The translations under genes and the position numbers were made by a program. Below the pieces are notes generated by a model that saw only the letters and a program-made list of their open reading frames with translations, ran no database searches and was not told where the DNA came from. A stretch of DNA of 64,000 bases from positions 62,001-126,000 of the forward strand of contig NZ_JAYSDK010000009.1 in NCBI RefSeq assembly GCF_041914405.1, in the 5' to 3' direction. This document shows, piece after piece, positions 41,544-53,456 of the stretch. The stretch comes from Zoogloea sp041914405 (GTDB lineage Bacteria > Pseudomonadota > Gammaproteobacteria > Burkholderiales > Rhodocyclaceae). Every line of letters starts with the position of its first letter. Within the stretch, counting starts at the first letter, position 1.

Positions 41544-43613
41544 ATGACCAACACCCCAGCCACCTCGCCCCTGCTCGAACTCTCCGGCCTGCCACGCTTC
41601 GACGCGATTGAGCCGGCCCACGTGGAACCCGCCGTCCGCAGCCTGCTGGACGCCCTGCGCGCCACCGTCGAACGCCTGCAGGACGATCCTGCCACGCCCA
41701 CCTGGGCCAACTTCGTCGAGCCCATCGAAAACGAAGGAGAACGCCTCGGCCGTGCCTGGGGTGTCGCCGCCCACATGCACAGCGTGATGGACACCCCCGA
41801 ATGGCGTGAAGCCTACAACGCGATGCTGCCGGAGGTCACCCGTTTCTATGCCGAGCTGGGGCAGAACCTGAAGCTCTTCCAGAAGTATAAGTCCATCAAG
41901 AACGGCCCCGAGTTCGCTACCTTGAGCCCGGCCCGCCAGCGCATCATCGACAACGAGCTACGCGGCTTCCGCCTCTCCGGTGCGGAATTGCCGGACGAGC
42001 AGAAGCCCCGCTTCCAGGCCATTCAGGAAGAACTCGCCGGCCTCGGCGCCAAGTTCTCCGAAAACCTCCTTGACGCCACCAACGCCTTCTCCCACATCGT
42101 CACCGACGAAGCCCAGCTGGCCGGCCTCCCCGACGACGTCATCGCCGCGGCCCGCGAGGCCGCCGAGAAGGCCGGCGCCACCGGCTGGAAGTTCGGCCTC
42201 AAGATGCCATCCTATCTACCGGTCATGCAGTATGCCGACAACCGGGGCTTCCGCGAAACCCTTTATCGCGCCTATGCCACCCGCGCCGCCGAGATTGACA
42301 ACGGCTTCAGCAAGGCGGAGTGGAACAACGGCCCGCTGATCAAGCAGATCCTCGCCCTGCGCGCCGAGGAGGCTACGCTGCTGGGCTACAAGAACTACGC
42401 CGAGGTATCGCTGGTGCCCAAAATGGCCGATACGCCGGAACAGGTCCTCGGCTTCCTGCGCGAGCTGGCCGCCAAGGCCAAGCCCTTTGCCGAGCGCGAC
42501 CTGGCCGAGCTGAAGGCCTTCGCCAAGGACGAACTGGGCCTCGACCCGCTCGAACCGTGGGACGTAGCCTATGTCTCCGAGAAGCTGCGCGTCGCCCGCT
42601 ACGCCTTCTCCGAACAGGAAGTGAAGGAATACCTGCCCGAACCCAAGGTGCTCGACGGCCTGTTCGGCGTGATCCAGAAGCTTTACCGCGTCAGCATCAA
42701 ACCCGACACCGGCCCGGTGTGGCATCCGGACGTGCGCTTCTTCCGCATCGAGCGCGACGGCCAGCTGGTCGGCCAGTTCTACCTCGACCTCTACGCCCGT
42801 GACACCAAGAAGGGCGGCGCCTGGATGGACTCGGCGATCACCCGCCGCCGTCTCGCCAGCGGCATCGAAACGCCGGTGGCCTACCTGGTGTGCAACTTCC
42901 CCGGCCCGGTCGGCGGCAAGCCGGCCACCTTCAGCCACGACGACGTGATCACTCTGTTCCACGAGAGCGGCCACGGCCTGCACCACCTGCTGACCAAGGT
43001 GGACGACCTGGCGGTGTCCGGCATCCACGGCGTCGAGTGGGATGCCGTCGAGCTGCCCAGCCAGTTCATGGAGAACTTCTGCTGGGAATGGGACGTGGTG
43101 CGCGAGATGACCGCCCACAGCGAGACCGGTGCGCCGCTGCCGAAGGAACTGTTCGACAAGATGCTCGCCGCCAAGAACTTCCAGAGCGGCATGCAGACCG
43201 TGCGCCAGCTAGAGTTCTCCCTGTTCGACCTGCTGATCCACATGGACTTCGACCCTGCCCAGCGGGACGTCATGGATCTGCTCGCCGAAGTCCGCAAGGA
43301 GGTCGCCGTGCTCACCCCACCGGCCTGGCACCGCTTCCCCAACAGCTTCAGTCACATCTTCGCCGGCGGCTACGCGGCGGGCTACTACAGCTACAAGTGG
43401 GCCGAGGTGCTGTCGGCCGACGCCTTCGCCGCCTTCGAGGAAGAGGGGCGCCCGAAGGGCAGCGTGCTCGACGCCCACACCGGCGAACGCTTCTGGAACG
43501 AGATCCTCGCCGTCGGCGGCAGCCGCCCGGCGCTCGACTCCTTCAAGGCCTTCCGTGGTCGTGAACCGCAGGTGGACGCCCTGCTGCGCCACAGCGGCAT
43601 GGTGCCGGCATGA
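41544..43613 (+). CDS. prlC: Oligopeptidase A (M3 zinc metallopeptidase)
   Basis: A 689-residue cytoplasmic M3 peptidase that degrades oligopeptides and cleaved signal peptides. The zinc motif HESGH is at residues 473-477 (in LFHESGHGLHHLL), with the third ligand Glu in the following helix (VEWDAVELPSQFMENF). The C-terminal IFAGGYAAGYYSYKWAEV is also family-typical. Length is normal. The stop overlaps the start of the next gene (ATGA). Confidence 0.94.
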   Translation: MTNTPATSPLLELSGLPRFDAIEPAHVEPAVRSLLDALRATVERLQDDPATPTWANFVEPIENEGERLGRAWGVAAHMHSVMDTPEWREAYNAMLPEVTRFYAELGQNLKLFQKYKSIKNGPEFATLSPARQRIIDNELRGFRLSGAELPDEQKPRFQAIQEELAGLGAKFSENLLDATNAFSHIVTDEAQLAGLPDDVIAAAREAAEKAGATGWKFGLKMPSYLPVMQYADNRGFRETLYRAYATRAAEIDNGFSKAEWNNGPLIKQILALRAEEATLLGYKNYAEVSLVPKMADTPEQVLGFLRELAAKAKPFAERDLAELKAFAKDELGLDPLEPWDVAYVSEKLRVARYAFSEQEVKEYLPEPKVLDGLFGVIQKLYRVSIKPDTGPVWHPDVRFFRIERDGQLVGQFYLDLYARDTKKGGAWMDSAITRRRLASGIETPVAYLVCNFPGPVGGKPATFSHDDVITLFHESGHGLHHLLTKVDDLAVSGIHGVEWDAVELPSQFMENFCWEWDVVREMTAHSETGAPLPKELFDKMLAAKNFQSGMQTVRQLEFSLFDLLIHMDFDPAQRDVMDLLAEVRKEVAVLTPPAWHRFPNSFSHIFAGGYAAGYYSYKWAEVLSADAFAAFEEEGRPKGSVLDAHTGERFWNEILAVGGSRPALDSFKAFRGREPQVDALLRHSGMVPA

Positions 43614-44086
43614 CGGCCCGGCGGCTGTTCGGCTTGCTGCTTCTGGCCGCCGCACTGCCGGCGGCGGCCCAGAACGCCTACCGCTGGGTGGACGAAAAGG
43701 GACGCGTGCAATACAGCGACCAGCCGCCGCCCCAGTCCGTGAAGAAGTTCGAGGAGCGCAAGCTGCAAGCCAACCGCGCCAACGCCCAGCAGCAGTCCTA
43801 TGCTACCCGCAAGGCTGCCGCCGATTTTCCGGTGACCCTCTACGTGGGCAAGGACTGCGGCCAGGCCTGCGATAGCGCGCGCACGCTGCTCAACAAACGC
43901 GGGATTCCGTTCTCGGAAGCCTTGCTGCAGACCGAGGCCGAAGTCGCGGCCTTCAAGAGTCGCTTCAGCAAGGACCCGGTCGCGCCGAGCCTGCTGGTGG
44001 GCAAGACGCTGGAGAGCGGCTTCGCCGAGGCGGGCTGGAACAGCCTGCTGAGCGAGGCCGGCTACCCAACAACGAAACAGCCCTGA
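43610..44086 (+). CDS. DUF4124 and glutaredoxin-like periplasmic protein
   Basis: A 158-residue exported protein. A signal peptide (about 1-20, ending AAAQ) precedes a DUF4124 motif (NAYRWVDEKGRVQYSDQPPP, about 21-40). A thioredoxin/glutaredoxin-like part (about 72-150, VTLYVGKDCGQACDSARTLL then RGIPFSEAL) follows. The active site is C-x3-C, not the usual C-x2-C, so redox activity is uncertain. Its start overlaps the prlC stop. Confidence 0.8.
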   Translation: MTARRLFGLLLLAAALPAAAQNAYRWVDEKGRVQYSDQPPPQSVKKFEERKLQANRANAQQQSYATRKAAADFPVTLYVGKDCGQACDSARTLLNKRGIPFSEALLQTEAEVAAFKSRFSKDPVAPSLLVGKTLESGFAEAGWNSLLSEAGYPTTKQP

Positions 44087-44179
44087 CCCGCACTCCCAGC
44101 GCCATGCACCCGGGCCCTCCAGGGCCTGACACCGACGGCGCTTGCCGCTACGAACAGGCCGCGCCACAAAGTCCGACCG

Positions 44180-44220
44180 AATGGCCTCTCCTCATACCGA
44201 GGAGAGGCCATTTTGGTTTT
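44180..44220 (+). terminator. Rho-independent terminator after prlC operon
   Basis: A 14-base perfect stem AATGGCCTCTCCTC / GAGGAGAGGCCATT (44180-44193, 44199-44212) with an ATACC loop, then TT-GG-TTTT. Confidence 0.85.
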
Positions 44221-44474
44221 CAGGGCCGCACTGACAACATCGTCACACTATCAATAATGCCGATTATGTGAAAATTATTAAAAATAACGTTTATAACACC
44301 ATTTAACGAATCGCTATCGATCCGTAGTTCATCATTTCAACCCTTAAGCCGGCCCATCCTCCAGCTCACGCTCCAACCAGCCGCTGCTTGCAATGCCCAC
44401 GGCATCGCCTTTAGTGTAGGAACCCCCTTACCAAGGCACCGCCCAGAAACAACCTTCACCCGAGAACGACAGCC
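44221..44474 (+). promoter_or_regulatory. AT-rich leader before the giant surface protein
   Basis: The whole gene-free stretch 44087-44474 holds the terminator above, then this leader. About 44240-44340 is strikingly AT-rich for this genome (GATTATGTGAAAATTATTAA and similar) and includes TATAAC at 44292-44297 as a -10 candidate. No clean -35 is present. Such a stretch may bind a nucleoid protein or another regulator. From 44345 on, the sequence returns to normal composition and ends in a weak ribosome binding site. Confidence 0.4.
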
Positions 44475-47400
44475 ATGTTGCACACATCCGCTCCCCAGAT
44501 CCTGCAAGGGAGCCGCAAGCACGAGTTGATCATTGCGGACGGTCTTGCACCGGAGATCCTGACGCTCATCCAGGACGCCAAGGCTCCCACCCTCTGCCTG
44601 GGCGAAGCCCACGACGCACTGCAGGCTCTGACCACCGCGCTCGCCGGAGAAACGCTGGACGTACTGCACATCGTGGCCCACGGGCACATTGGCGGCTTCG
44701 AGATCGGCGGCAACTGGGTGGATCAAGGCAGCCTGCTGCGCAACGCCCATCTGCTCATGCACTGGAATGTGCGCCGGGTAGCCCTGTGGGTGTGCGAACT
44801 CGGGCTGAACCATGAATTCGCCGAGACGCTGTCGCGCCTCACCGGAGCAGAAGTTTTTGTCTCGAAGGGACGCCTGGGCTGGGACAGCGACTCGGGCGAG
44901 CGGCACTGGTCACTTCAAGCCCCGCAGCGGCAGGACCCGCTGGATGGCGCCCTGGTCTTCGGAACCCAGGCAACGGCCAGCTGGAACCACCAGCTCGTCA
45001 CCCTGAAGCTCCAGGGTATCTACACCACCACCGCCAGCGGCGCATCCGATACCTTTTACGGGGAAGAAACCAACAGCGTCACGATCAACACGACGCCCCT
45101 GTCCTCCAACAACGTCACCTTCAGCCAGGCCGGCATCCAGTTCTCCGGCAACAACGTGCTGGGCACCATCAGCTACAAGAACGCAGGTGGAACGACGATC
45201 ACCTTCGACGGCCTGGCCAGCCGCCCGATCAAGGTGGGTGGCGTGGTCAAGGGCTTCTACGTCTGGCTCGACAACGATCACAACAACAATGGCTCGGCAG
45301 CGGATACCGCCTTCATCCTGAGCCTGGACAACAGCTACTTCAACAGCACGGCCAACATCGGCAGCAGCTCCGACCGGGTCGACAGCTCGATGAACAGCGT
45401 CTTGCCGGTCAACAGCGCGCCGGCCGCCGTCAACGACGCCGTCACGCTCAATGAAGACAACCCGGCCAGCGGCAATGTGCTAACCAACGACACCGACGCC
45501 AACGGCGATGCGCTGACCGTCACCAGCTTCACCATCGGCGGCGTGGCAGGCACCCTCGGTGCGTCCAACACCATTGCGGGCGTCGGCACCTTCACCCTGG
45601 ACGCCAGCGGGGCTTACAGCTTTACCCCATTGCCCAACTACAACGGCAGCGTTCCGGTCATCCGCTACACGACTTCGGACGGCAACGGCGGCAGCAGCTC
45701 CGCCAGCCTGACTTTCACGATCACGCCGGTCAACGACGCCCCGACGTCCACCGATGCAAGCGTGACCACCCTCGAGGACGCGGGGAAAATTCTGTCCCTG
45801 GCGAACTTCGGCAGCTACAGCGACGCCGAAGGCACACCGCTCGCCGCAGTCAAGATTACGACCCTGCCCGCTCTGGGAACCCTCACGCTCAACGGCACCG
45901 CGGTCAGCAGCGGGCAATCCATCAATGCCAGCGACATCAGCGCCGGCAAACTGGTGTACACCCCGGCCGCCAACGGGAACGGCACTGCCTACACGACCCT
46001 GAAATTCCAGGTCGGGGACGGCGCCCTGTTCAGCGGTGACAACACCCTCACGGTCAACGTCACGCCCGTCAATGACGCCCCCGCGGGCAGCGATGCAACG
46101 CTGACCATCGACGAAGACAGCACGAAGACCTTCGCTGCCAGCGACTTCGGCTTCACCGACCCGACCGATGCATCCGCCAACGCCCTCGGCGCAGTCCTCA
46201 TCGCCACGCTGCCCCAGGCCGGCAGCCTCAAGCTAAACAACGTTGCGGTCACCGCCGGCCAGTTGATCAGCGCCGCCGACATCGCGGCAGGCAAGCTGAC
46301 CTACACGCCCGCCAGCAACGCCAACGGCACCAGCTACGCCAGCTTCACCTTCCAGGTGCAGGACGACGGCGGTACCGCCAACGGCGGCAAGAACCTCGAC
46401 CCGACGCCCAACACCATCACCCTCAACGTCACGGCGGTCAACGACGCACCCACCGCGGTGAACGACGCCGCCCAGGCCATCTGGAGTGCCACGTCGAGCT
46501 ACCGCTCGAATCCCAGCGGCAACGTCAAGACCAACGACTCCGATCCGGATAGCGGCGATACGTTCTCCGTCGTGCTCGCCAACGCCGGCAGCGCCTTCAA
46601 TGCGGGAACCGCCTCAACGATTGGATCGACCAGCATCTCCCCGACCGGCGAGCGGACGACGTACACGGTGTTCACGGTCGGCAATGCCAGCGCAGCCGTC
46701 GGCGATGCGGTAACGGGGAACGGCATTCCCGCCGGCACTACGGTTACGGCCCGAAGCTCCAAGACGCTGACGATCAGTACGCCTGCCGCACTGACGGCTG
46801 GCCAGGCAATCACCGTTGGAGGTACCGGCGATACGGTCGCCACCCTGGTAACGTCCTCGTCGACCGTGATCGCAATGGACACGCCGGTCGGCACAATCAG
46901 CGCCGGCATGGACATCACCGGTACCGGGATTCCCAGCGGCACCAAGGTCACGGGTGTCACCACCGCGACGGGCGGCTTTAGCCTCGTGACAATCGACAAG
47001 GCCCTGACGGCAACGGTCGGCACCGATGTCACGATTGGCTCCAGCGGCGCTACCCTCACCGGGACCCACGGCACCCTGCTGCTGCAGTCTGACGGCTCCT
47101 ATACCTACACGGTGACCGATACCGGCGTATCGAACGGAGCCACGGACCAGTTCTCCTACCAGGTCAAGGATTCGAGCAACGCGACCGCCACCGCGACCCT
47201 TACCGTCACCATCAACGTGGCAGCGGCCGCCGCGCCGACCGCCGTCGCCGATACCGCCAGCGTGACGGAAAAGGGCGGCACCAATAACGGCACGGGCACG
47301 GGACAAGTCACCGGTGACGTGACGCCCGCCTCCGGGGCCGGCACCGACACGACGCCCAACGTCGCTGGATCGATCTCCGTCGTGGCTGCAGCCGGCCCGA

Positions 47401-50400
47401 CCGACGCCAGCTACACGACCGTGGGCGCCACCGACGTAGTGATTCACGGCCGTTACGGCGACCTGTCGATCAAGAACGACGGCACCTACACCTACACGGC
47501 GAGCAGTTCCAACAGCACCGTCGATGCGCTCAATAGCAGCGAACACCTCACCGACGTGTTCAGCTACCGCATCACCGACAGCGGCGGCAACTTCTCCACG
47601 ACGACCCTGACTGTCACCGTCAACGGCGCCAACGACGCCCCGGTTGCCACGGACGACGTGGGCTGGGCCACCGAGGCCGGCGGCACCGCCAATGGCACAA
47701 CCGGCCAGGGCGCCAGCGGCAATGTGCTGACCAACGACACCGATGTGGACAACGGCAGCACCAAGGTCGTCTCGGCCATCCGCGTCGGCGGCACCGAAGG
47801 CGCCGGCACCGCCGGAAGCCTGGGCAGCGGCCTTGACGGCAGCTACGGCACACTGACCCTGAACACCAACGGCAGCTACACCTACACCGTCAATGAAACG
47901 GCGGCCAATTCGCTGGCGGCCGGAACCACCGTCACCGACAGCTTCAACTACACCGTCAGCGACGGCAGCCTGACCGACACGGCGGTACTCAGCATCACCG
48001 TCACGGGCGCCAACGACGCGCCCGTCAACACCGTGCCCGCAAGCCAGACCCTGGCCAGCTATGAGACCAAGGCCATCAGCGGCCTGTCCGTCACCGACCC
48101 CGACGGTAACCTGGCCACCAGCAGCGCGGTCGCCCTCAGCGTATCCCACGGCAGCCTGTCGGCCACCGCCAGCGGCGCCGGCACCCTCAGCGGCGCCGGC
48201 ACGGACGCCAGCCCCCTGCTGCTGTCCGGCAGCGCCGCCGATGTCCAGGCCATGCTCGGCACGGTGATCTACACACCGACCAGCGGCTATTCGGGCGCGG
48301 ATGCCCTGCGCATGATCAGCACCGACGCCCTCGGCCTCACCGACACGGACGTGGTCGGCATCACCGTGACCGCCGACAACCGCCCCCTCACCGTCAGCGG
48401 CACGGCGGTCAACGAGGCTTCCCCCTTCGTGTTCTTCACGGTCGGTGGCGCAGCCGGCCAACTGGTGAGCCTGTCCGTCAGCGGCACCTCCGCCACCAGC
48501 GGCACCGACTTCATCAGCAACCTCCAGTACTTCGACGGCAGCAGCTGGCAAGCCTACTCCGGCACGCCGGTGACCATGGCCGGCACCACCCTGCTGGTGC
48601 GCCTGCCCGTGCTCCAGGACACCACCCACGAAGGCGTGGAGTCCCTGCAACTGACCGCCTCCAACGGCGCCGGCAGTGGCACCACCAACACCAGCAGCAT
48701 CGCCGACGACGGCACCGGCGCCATCTTCCTGGAAGGCAACACCACCGGCACCCCCGACACGTCCGGTGTCGGCTACCCCGCCAGCCTGGACGACGACCGC
48801 CCCCTGACCGTCACCGACCTCACCGTCAACGAAGCCTCGTCCCACGCCGTCTTCAAGATCACCGGCGCCGCGGCCCAGGTGATCACCCTGGCGCTCGCCA
48901 GCGGCTCGGCCACCGCCACCGCCGACTACGCGAGCGCGCTGGAAGTCTGGAATCCGGGCACCTCGCACTGGGACTCGTACGCCACCTCCGCCACCCTGGC
49001 CGCCGATGGCAGCCTGTTTGTCCGGGTCGCCATCAACCCTGACGACATTTATGAAGGCCCCGAGAACTTCGGCCTGACCGCCACCAATGGCAGCGGTATC
49101 GGCTACACCGGCACCGCCATCATCATGGATGACGGCACCGGCCTGAAATATGACGGTACCCTGAGCGGCGGCAGCGCCACCACCACCGCCACCGGACTCG
49201 ACAACGACCTGTCCGTGAGCGTCAGCGCGGCCGGCCCCGTCAATGAGGGCTCCACCTACGCGATGTTCACGGTGACCGCCACCGCCGGCGAAAACCTGGC
49301 CCTCAGCCTGAGCGGCAGCGGCACCGCCCCGGCAACCATCGGCGGCTTCACCCTGCAGTACTCCTACGACGGCACCACCTGGACCACCTACAGTTCCAGC
49401 AGCCAGCCTGCCGTACCCGGCGCGCTGGGCAGCGGTACCGGCGTCGTCTACGTCCGCGCCAACATCAGCAGCGAACAAGACAACACCTACGAAGGCACCG
49501 AAACCTTCACGCTCACGGCCTCCACCAGCACCGGCGCCGGCAAGTCGGCCTCGGCCGAAACCTCCATCGTCGATGATGGCAGCGGCAGCAAATACGACGG
49601 CACGCTGACCGGTGGCGTTCCCACCAGCAGCAACGCCGGGCTGGACAACGACGTCCCGACCGTTTCCGTCAGCAGCGTCACCGTCAGCGAGGCCTCGGAA
49701 TACGCTGTGGTCAGCGTGTCCCTGTCCCACCCTTCGTTGTCCGACGTGTCGTTCACGCCGAGCAGCAGCGATGGCAGCGCCACCGGGGGCACCGATTTCG
49801 GCACCGGGCTGGAATACTTCGACGGCACCGCGTGGACGCCCGTCACCGGTAGTCTGACAATTGCCGCCGGCGACACCAGCATCCTGTTGCGTGCCCCGAT
49901 CAGCCACGACGACCTCTATGAGGGGGCCGAGACCTTCACGATCAGCACCGGCGCTATCACCGGTACGGTCACCAATGGGGGGGCGGCCAGCGGCACCGTC
50001 ACCATCAAGGACGACGGCAGCAGCACGAACATCTTCCTTGGCACGAACCAGTCGGCCACCCCGACGGCCGGCACGGCCGACAACGACAAGCCAACCATTT
50101 CCGTCGCCGGTTCGACCGTTACGGAAGGCGATGCCATCGTCTTCACCGTCAGCCTCGACAAGCTGTCCGCCCACGACATCAGTTTCACGCCCGTCGTCGG
50201 CCAGATCGGTGACGGCGCCACCGTGGGAACCGACACTGCCGCCGCAACCGCCCTGGAAGTGTCCACCGACGGCGGCTTGAGCTACAACACCGTCACCGGC
50301 ACGGTGACGATCGCCGCCGGAGAAAGCTCCCTTCTGTTGCGCCTGGCCACGGTAGACGACGCCTCGGCGGAATCCGCCGAGAGCCTGACCCTTTCCACCG

Positions 50401-53400
50401 GCGCCATCACCGGTACCGTGAAGAACCCGGCGGGCGCCAGCGGCGCGGGGTCAATCAATGACAACGACGGCCCCGGCATCTCCCTCAGCAAGGCAACCCT
50501 GGCCACCAGCGAGAGCGGGAGCACCGACAGCTTCACCGTCAAGCTCAACTCCCAGCCCACCGCCGACGTCACCGTCACCCTGACCGGCCTGGACGCCACC
50601 GAAGGCAGCCTGAGCGCCACCACCCTGACCTTCACCGCGGCCAACTGGAACACCGCGCAGACCGTCACCGTTACCGGCGCAAACGACGATCTGGTCGATG
50701 GCGACATCGCCTACACCCTGACCGCCACCAGCAGCTCCACCGACGGCAACTACAGCGCCAAAACCGGCACCGTCGGCGTGACCAACGCCGACAACGACAG
50801 CGCCGGCCTGGTGCTGGGCGCCATCAGCGCCCACACCACTGAAGCGGGCGGCACTGCCACCTTCACAGTCAAGCTGTCCAGCCAGCCGACCGGCACCGTT
50901 ACCGTCGCCACCTCAAGCAACGACAGCACCGAGGGCAGCGTCACCCCCGCCAGCCTGAGCTTCAACGCCAGCAACTGGGACACCCCGCAGACTGTCACCG
51001 TCACCGGCGTGGACGACCCCCTGATCGATGGCGCCATCGGCTACACCGTGGATCTGTCCGCGACCTCCGGTGACTCGAACTACGACGGCAAGACCGGCTC
51101 GGTGAACGTCACCAACGACGACAACGACAGCGCCGGCCTCACCCTCAGCAAGGCCACGCTGACCACCAGCGAGAGCGGGAGCACCGACAGCTTCACCGTC
51201 AAGCTCAACTCCCAGCCCACCGCCGACGTCACCGTCACCCTGACCGGCCTGGACGCCACCGAAGGCAGCCTGAGCGCCACCACCCTGACCTTCACCGCGG
51301 CCAACTGGAACACCGCGCAGACCGTCACCGTTACCGGCGCAAACGACGATCTGGTCGATGGCGACATCGCCTACACCCTGACCGCCACCAGCAGCTCCAC
51401 CGACGGCAACTACAGCGCCAAAACCGGCACCGTCGGCGTGACCAACGCCGACAACGACAGCGCCGGCCTNNNNNNNNNNNNNNNNNNNNNNNNNNNNNNN
51501 NNNNNNNNNNNNNNNNNNNNNNNNNNNNNNNNNNNNNNNNNNNNNNNNNNNNNNNNNNNNNNNNNNNNNGCAGCCTGAGCGCCACCACCCTGACCTTCAC
51601 CGCGGCCAACTGGAACACCGCGCAAACCGTCACGGTCACCGGCGTCGACGACACGCTGGTGGACGGCAACATCGCCTACACTCTGACCGCCACCAGCAGT
51701 TCCACCGACAGCAACTACAGCGGCAAGACTGGTTCCGTAGCCGTCACCAACGCCGACAACGACGTCGCATCTCCCCCGCCCCCGACACCCGAGCCGCCTG
51801 TCCAGCCGACACCGCCCTTCAGTGCCGATCTGGACCCGGCCAGCGACACCGGCGTACGGGACAACGTCACGATGATCACGGCCCCGGATTTCACCCTCAA
51901 CGGTGGCAGCTATCTCAGCACCGGCGGCTCGGCCCGCCTGCTGGACCCCAGCGGGCAGGTCATCGGCAGTTCCAGTGTCACCGCCGCGGATGTTCAGGCG
52001 GGCACCATCAACGTCACAACCGGGCAGCTCGATGACGGGCAGTACACCTTCCAGGCCCAGGTTCTGGATGCGACGGGCCAGGTCGTCGTAAGCGCGCCGG
52101 TCACCGTCACAGTGGTAACCGACCGGGACGGCATCAGGCCCTCCGTCGAACTCGCCGCAAACAATGGCGACTACAACAAGGACGGGACGCCCGACTGGCA
52201 GCAGAACAACGTCGCCCAATTGCCGCTACTGTCGCTCACCGATTTCCAGGCCGGAATCAACGCCCCGGCCTCCACATTCGGCGCGATCATCGCGGGTACG
52301 GTGGACAGCATCCATACAAGCAATCCGGTCAAGCTCGACGCAGGCGCCCAGTTGCTCGACCTGTCCATCAGCGCCATCCCCGCCCCGCTGCCTGACAACA
52401 CGGTGGCTGGCTCGGCCATGTTCAACTTCTCCGTGACGGCGCAGACCGGCGCGGCCTTGACTGACATCGCGCCGGATCGTGCAGGCTTGCAGACCCAGGT
52501 CGTCATCGACCTGCCCACCGGCATCACGGCCAATGCCTACATGAAGTACAACGCCGTCACTGGCGCGTGGATCAACTTCGCCAATCCCGCCGCGCTGGAT
52601 GGCTCGCAGGATGGCGCGGCACTGTTGGACACGGTCGGCGACGGCAAGGTCCACCGGATCGTCATCACGCTGACCGACGGCGGTGCCGGCGACGAGGACG
52701 GCACCGTCAACGGCGTGATCGTCGACCCGGGCCTGCTCGCCTTCATCTCCAGCCCGCCTCCCGCCGCACCGGCGGCCACGCCGGTCTATAGCGTCCGGCT
52801 GGCCAGCGGCGACCGTTTCTACACGACTAGCGTCTCGGAAGCCGCGACGATGGCCAAGGGCAGCGCAAATGTTTTCGAAGGCGTGCGTTTCGACAGCCTG
52901 GATAGTGCCCAGGGCGGTGTCCATCAAGTAGCCAACCACAACCCCTTCACCAACGACTGGTACTTCACCGTCGATGGCGGCACGATGCCCTACGCCTGCT
53001 ACCAGCAGATCAAGACCCTGGCGGGCTTCTCGGCCGCAGCCGCAGGCAAGGGCCCGGGCGAAGACTTCCATCTCTACCTGAACGGCATGGGTCTGACGCA
53101 ACTGGTCACCCAGCCCGAGGCAGCATCCCTGGGCCTGGCCAGCAAGGGCTACATGGACCGCGGCGCCGTGTTCAACACCACGACGACGAGCGCCTTCGCC
53201 TTCGACGCCGAAGCCTACCTCGTAGCCAACAAGAATGACGCTACCATCCAGAATCTGGTGAAATCCCTGTCCGGCAGCTATACCTCGACAAGCGACGCCC
53301 AGTTCATCGAAGCCGTCGAACAGCAATACCTGAGCCAGGTCAGCCTGGTAGGCACCGCGGTCGTCCATGGCACGACCGCCACCGCCGCCGACCTGAACGC

Positions 53401-53428
53401 CGCCTTCGGCACCCATTTTCTAGCCTGA
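44475..53428 (+). CDS. Giant DUF4347/cadherin/VCBS/Calx-beta repeat surface protein
   Basis: One gene of almost 3000 codons, interrupted by 100 Ns. Residues about 15-175 are a DUF4347 domain (VLHIVAHGHIGGFEIG, WVCELG), typical of giant secreted adhesins. From about 310 on there are cadherin-like and VCBS units (VNDAPTAVNDA, GANDAPV, LTNDTD, GSYTYTV). From about 1300 to 2400 there are Calx-beta-like units (NEASPFVFFTV, YEGAETFTIS), ending in near-identical 110-residue copies around the gap. After the gap come a Pro-rich linker (51770-51830), a choice-of-anchor-like domain and a unique C-terminal part. No RTX nonapeptides are seen. The reading frame after the gap is shifted relative to the 100-N spacer, so the gap length is not real. 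Likely a secreted or surface-bound adhesin for biofilm formation. Confidence 0.8.
50471..51469 (+). repeat. Tandem 330-base Calx-beta-like units
   Basis: Three consecutive 330-base units start at 50471, 50801 and 51131. The first and third share a perfect 307-base identity (50503-50809 and 51163-51469); the middle one is diverged. A further partial copy resumes after the gap. Such identity suggests recent duplication or gene conversion. Confidence 0.9.
51470..51569. other. Assembly gap of 100 Ns
   Basis: The gap begins exactly where the perfect repeat ends. Continuity of the reading frame needs a missing length of 3k+2 bases. Alignment to the previous unit predicts 125 bases plus any number of 330-base units, so 100 is a placeholder. 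Confidence 0.95.
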
Positions 53429-53456
53429 TCGGAAACCGCAATTGAGTCGCACCACG

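Noticed and set aside
46614..50174. Very long minus-strand open frame (over 1180 codons) opposite the giant adhesin
   Set aside because: It mirrors the repeats of the plus-strand gene, is Gly/Ala/Val/Arg-rich and has no domain; a known artefact of repetitive GC-rich genes.
50471..51469. CRISPR-like array suggested by regular repeats
   Set aside because: The repeats are 330-base coding units in one reading frame with no spacers; they encode Calx-beta-like domains.
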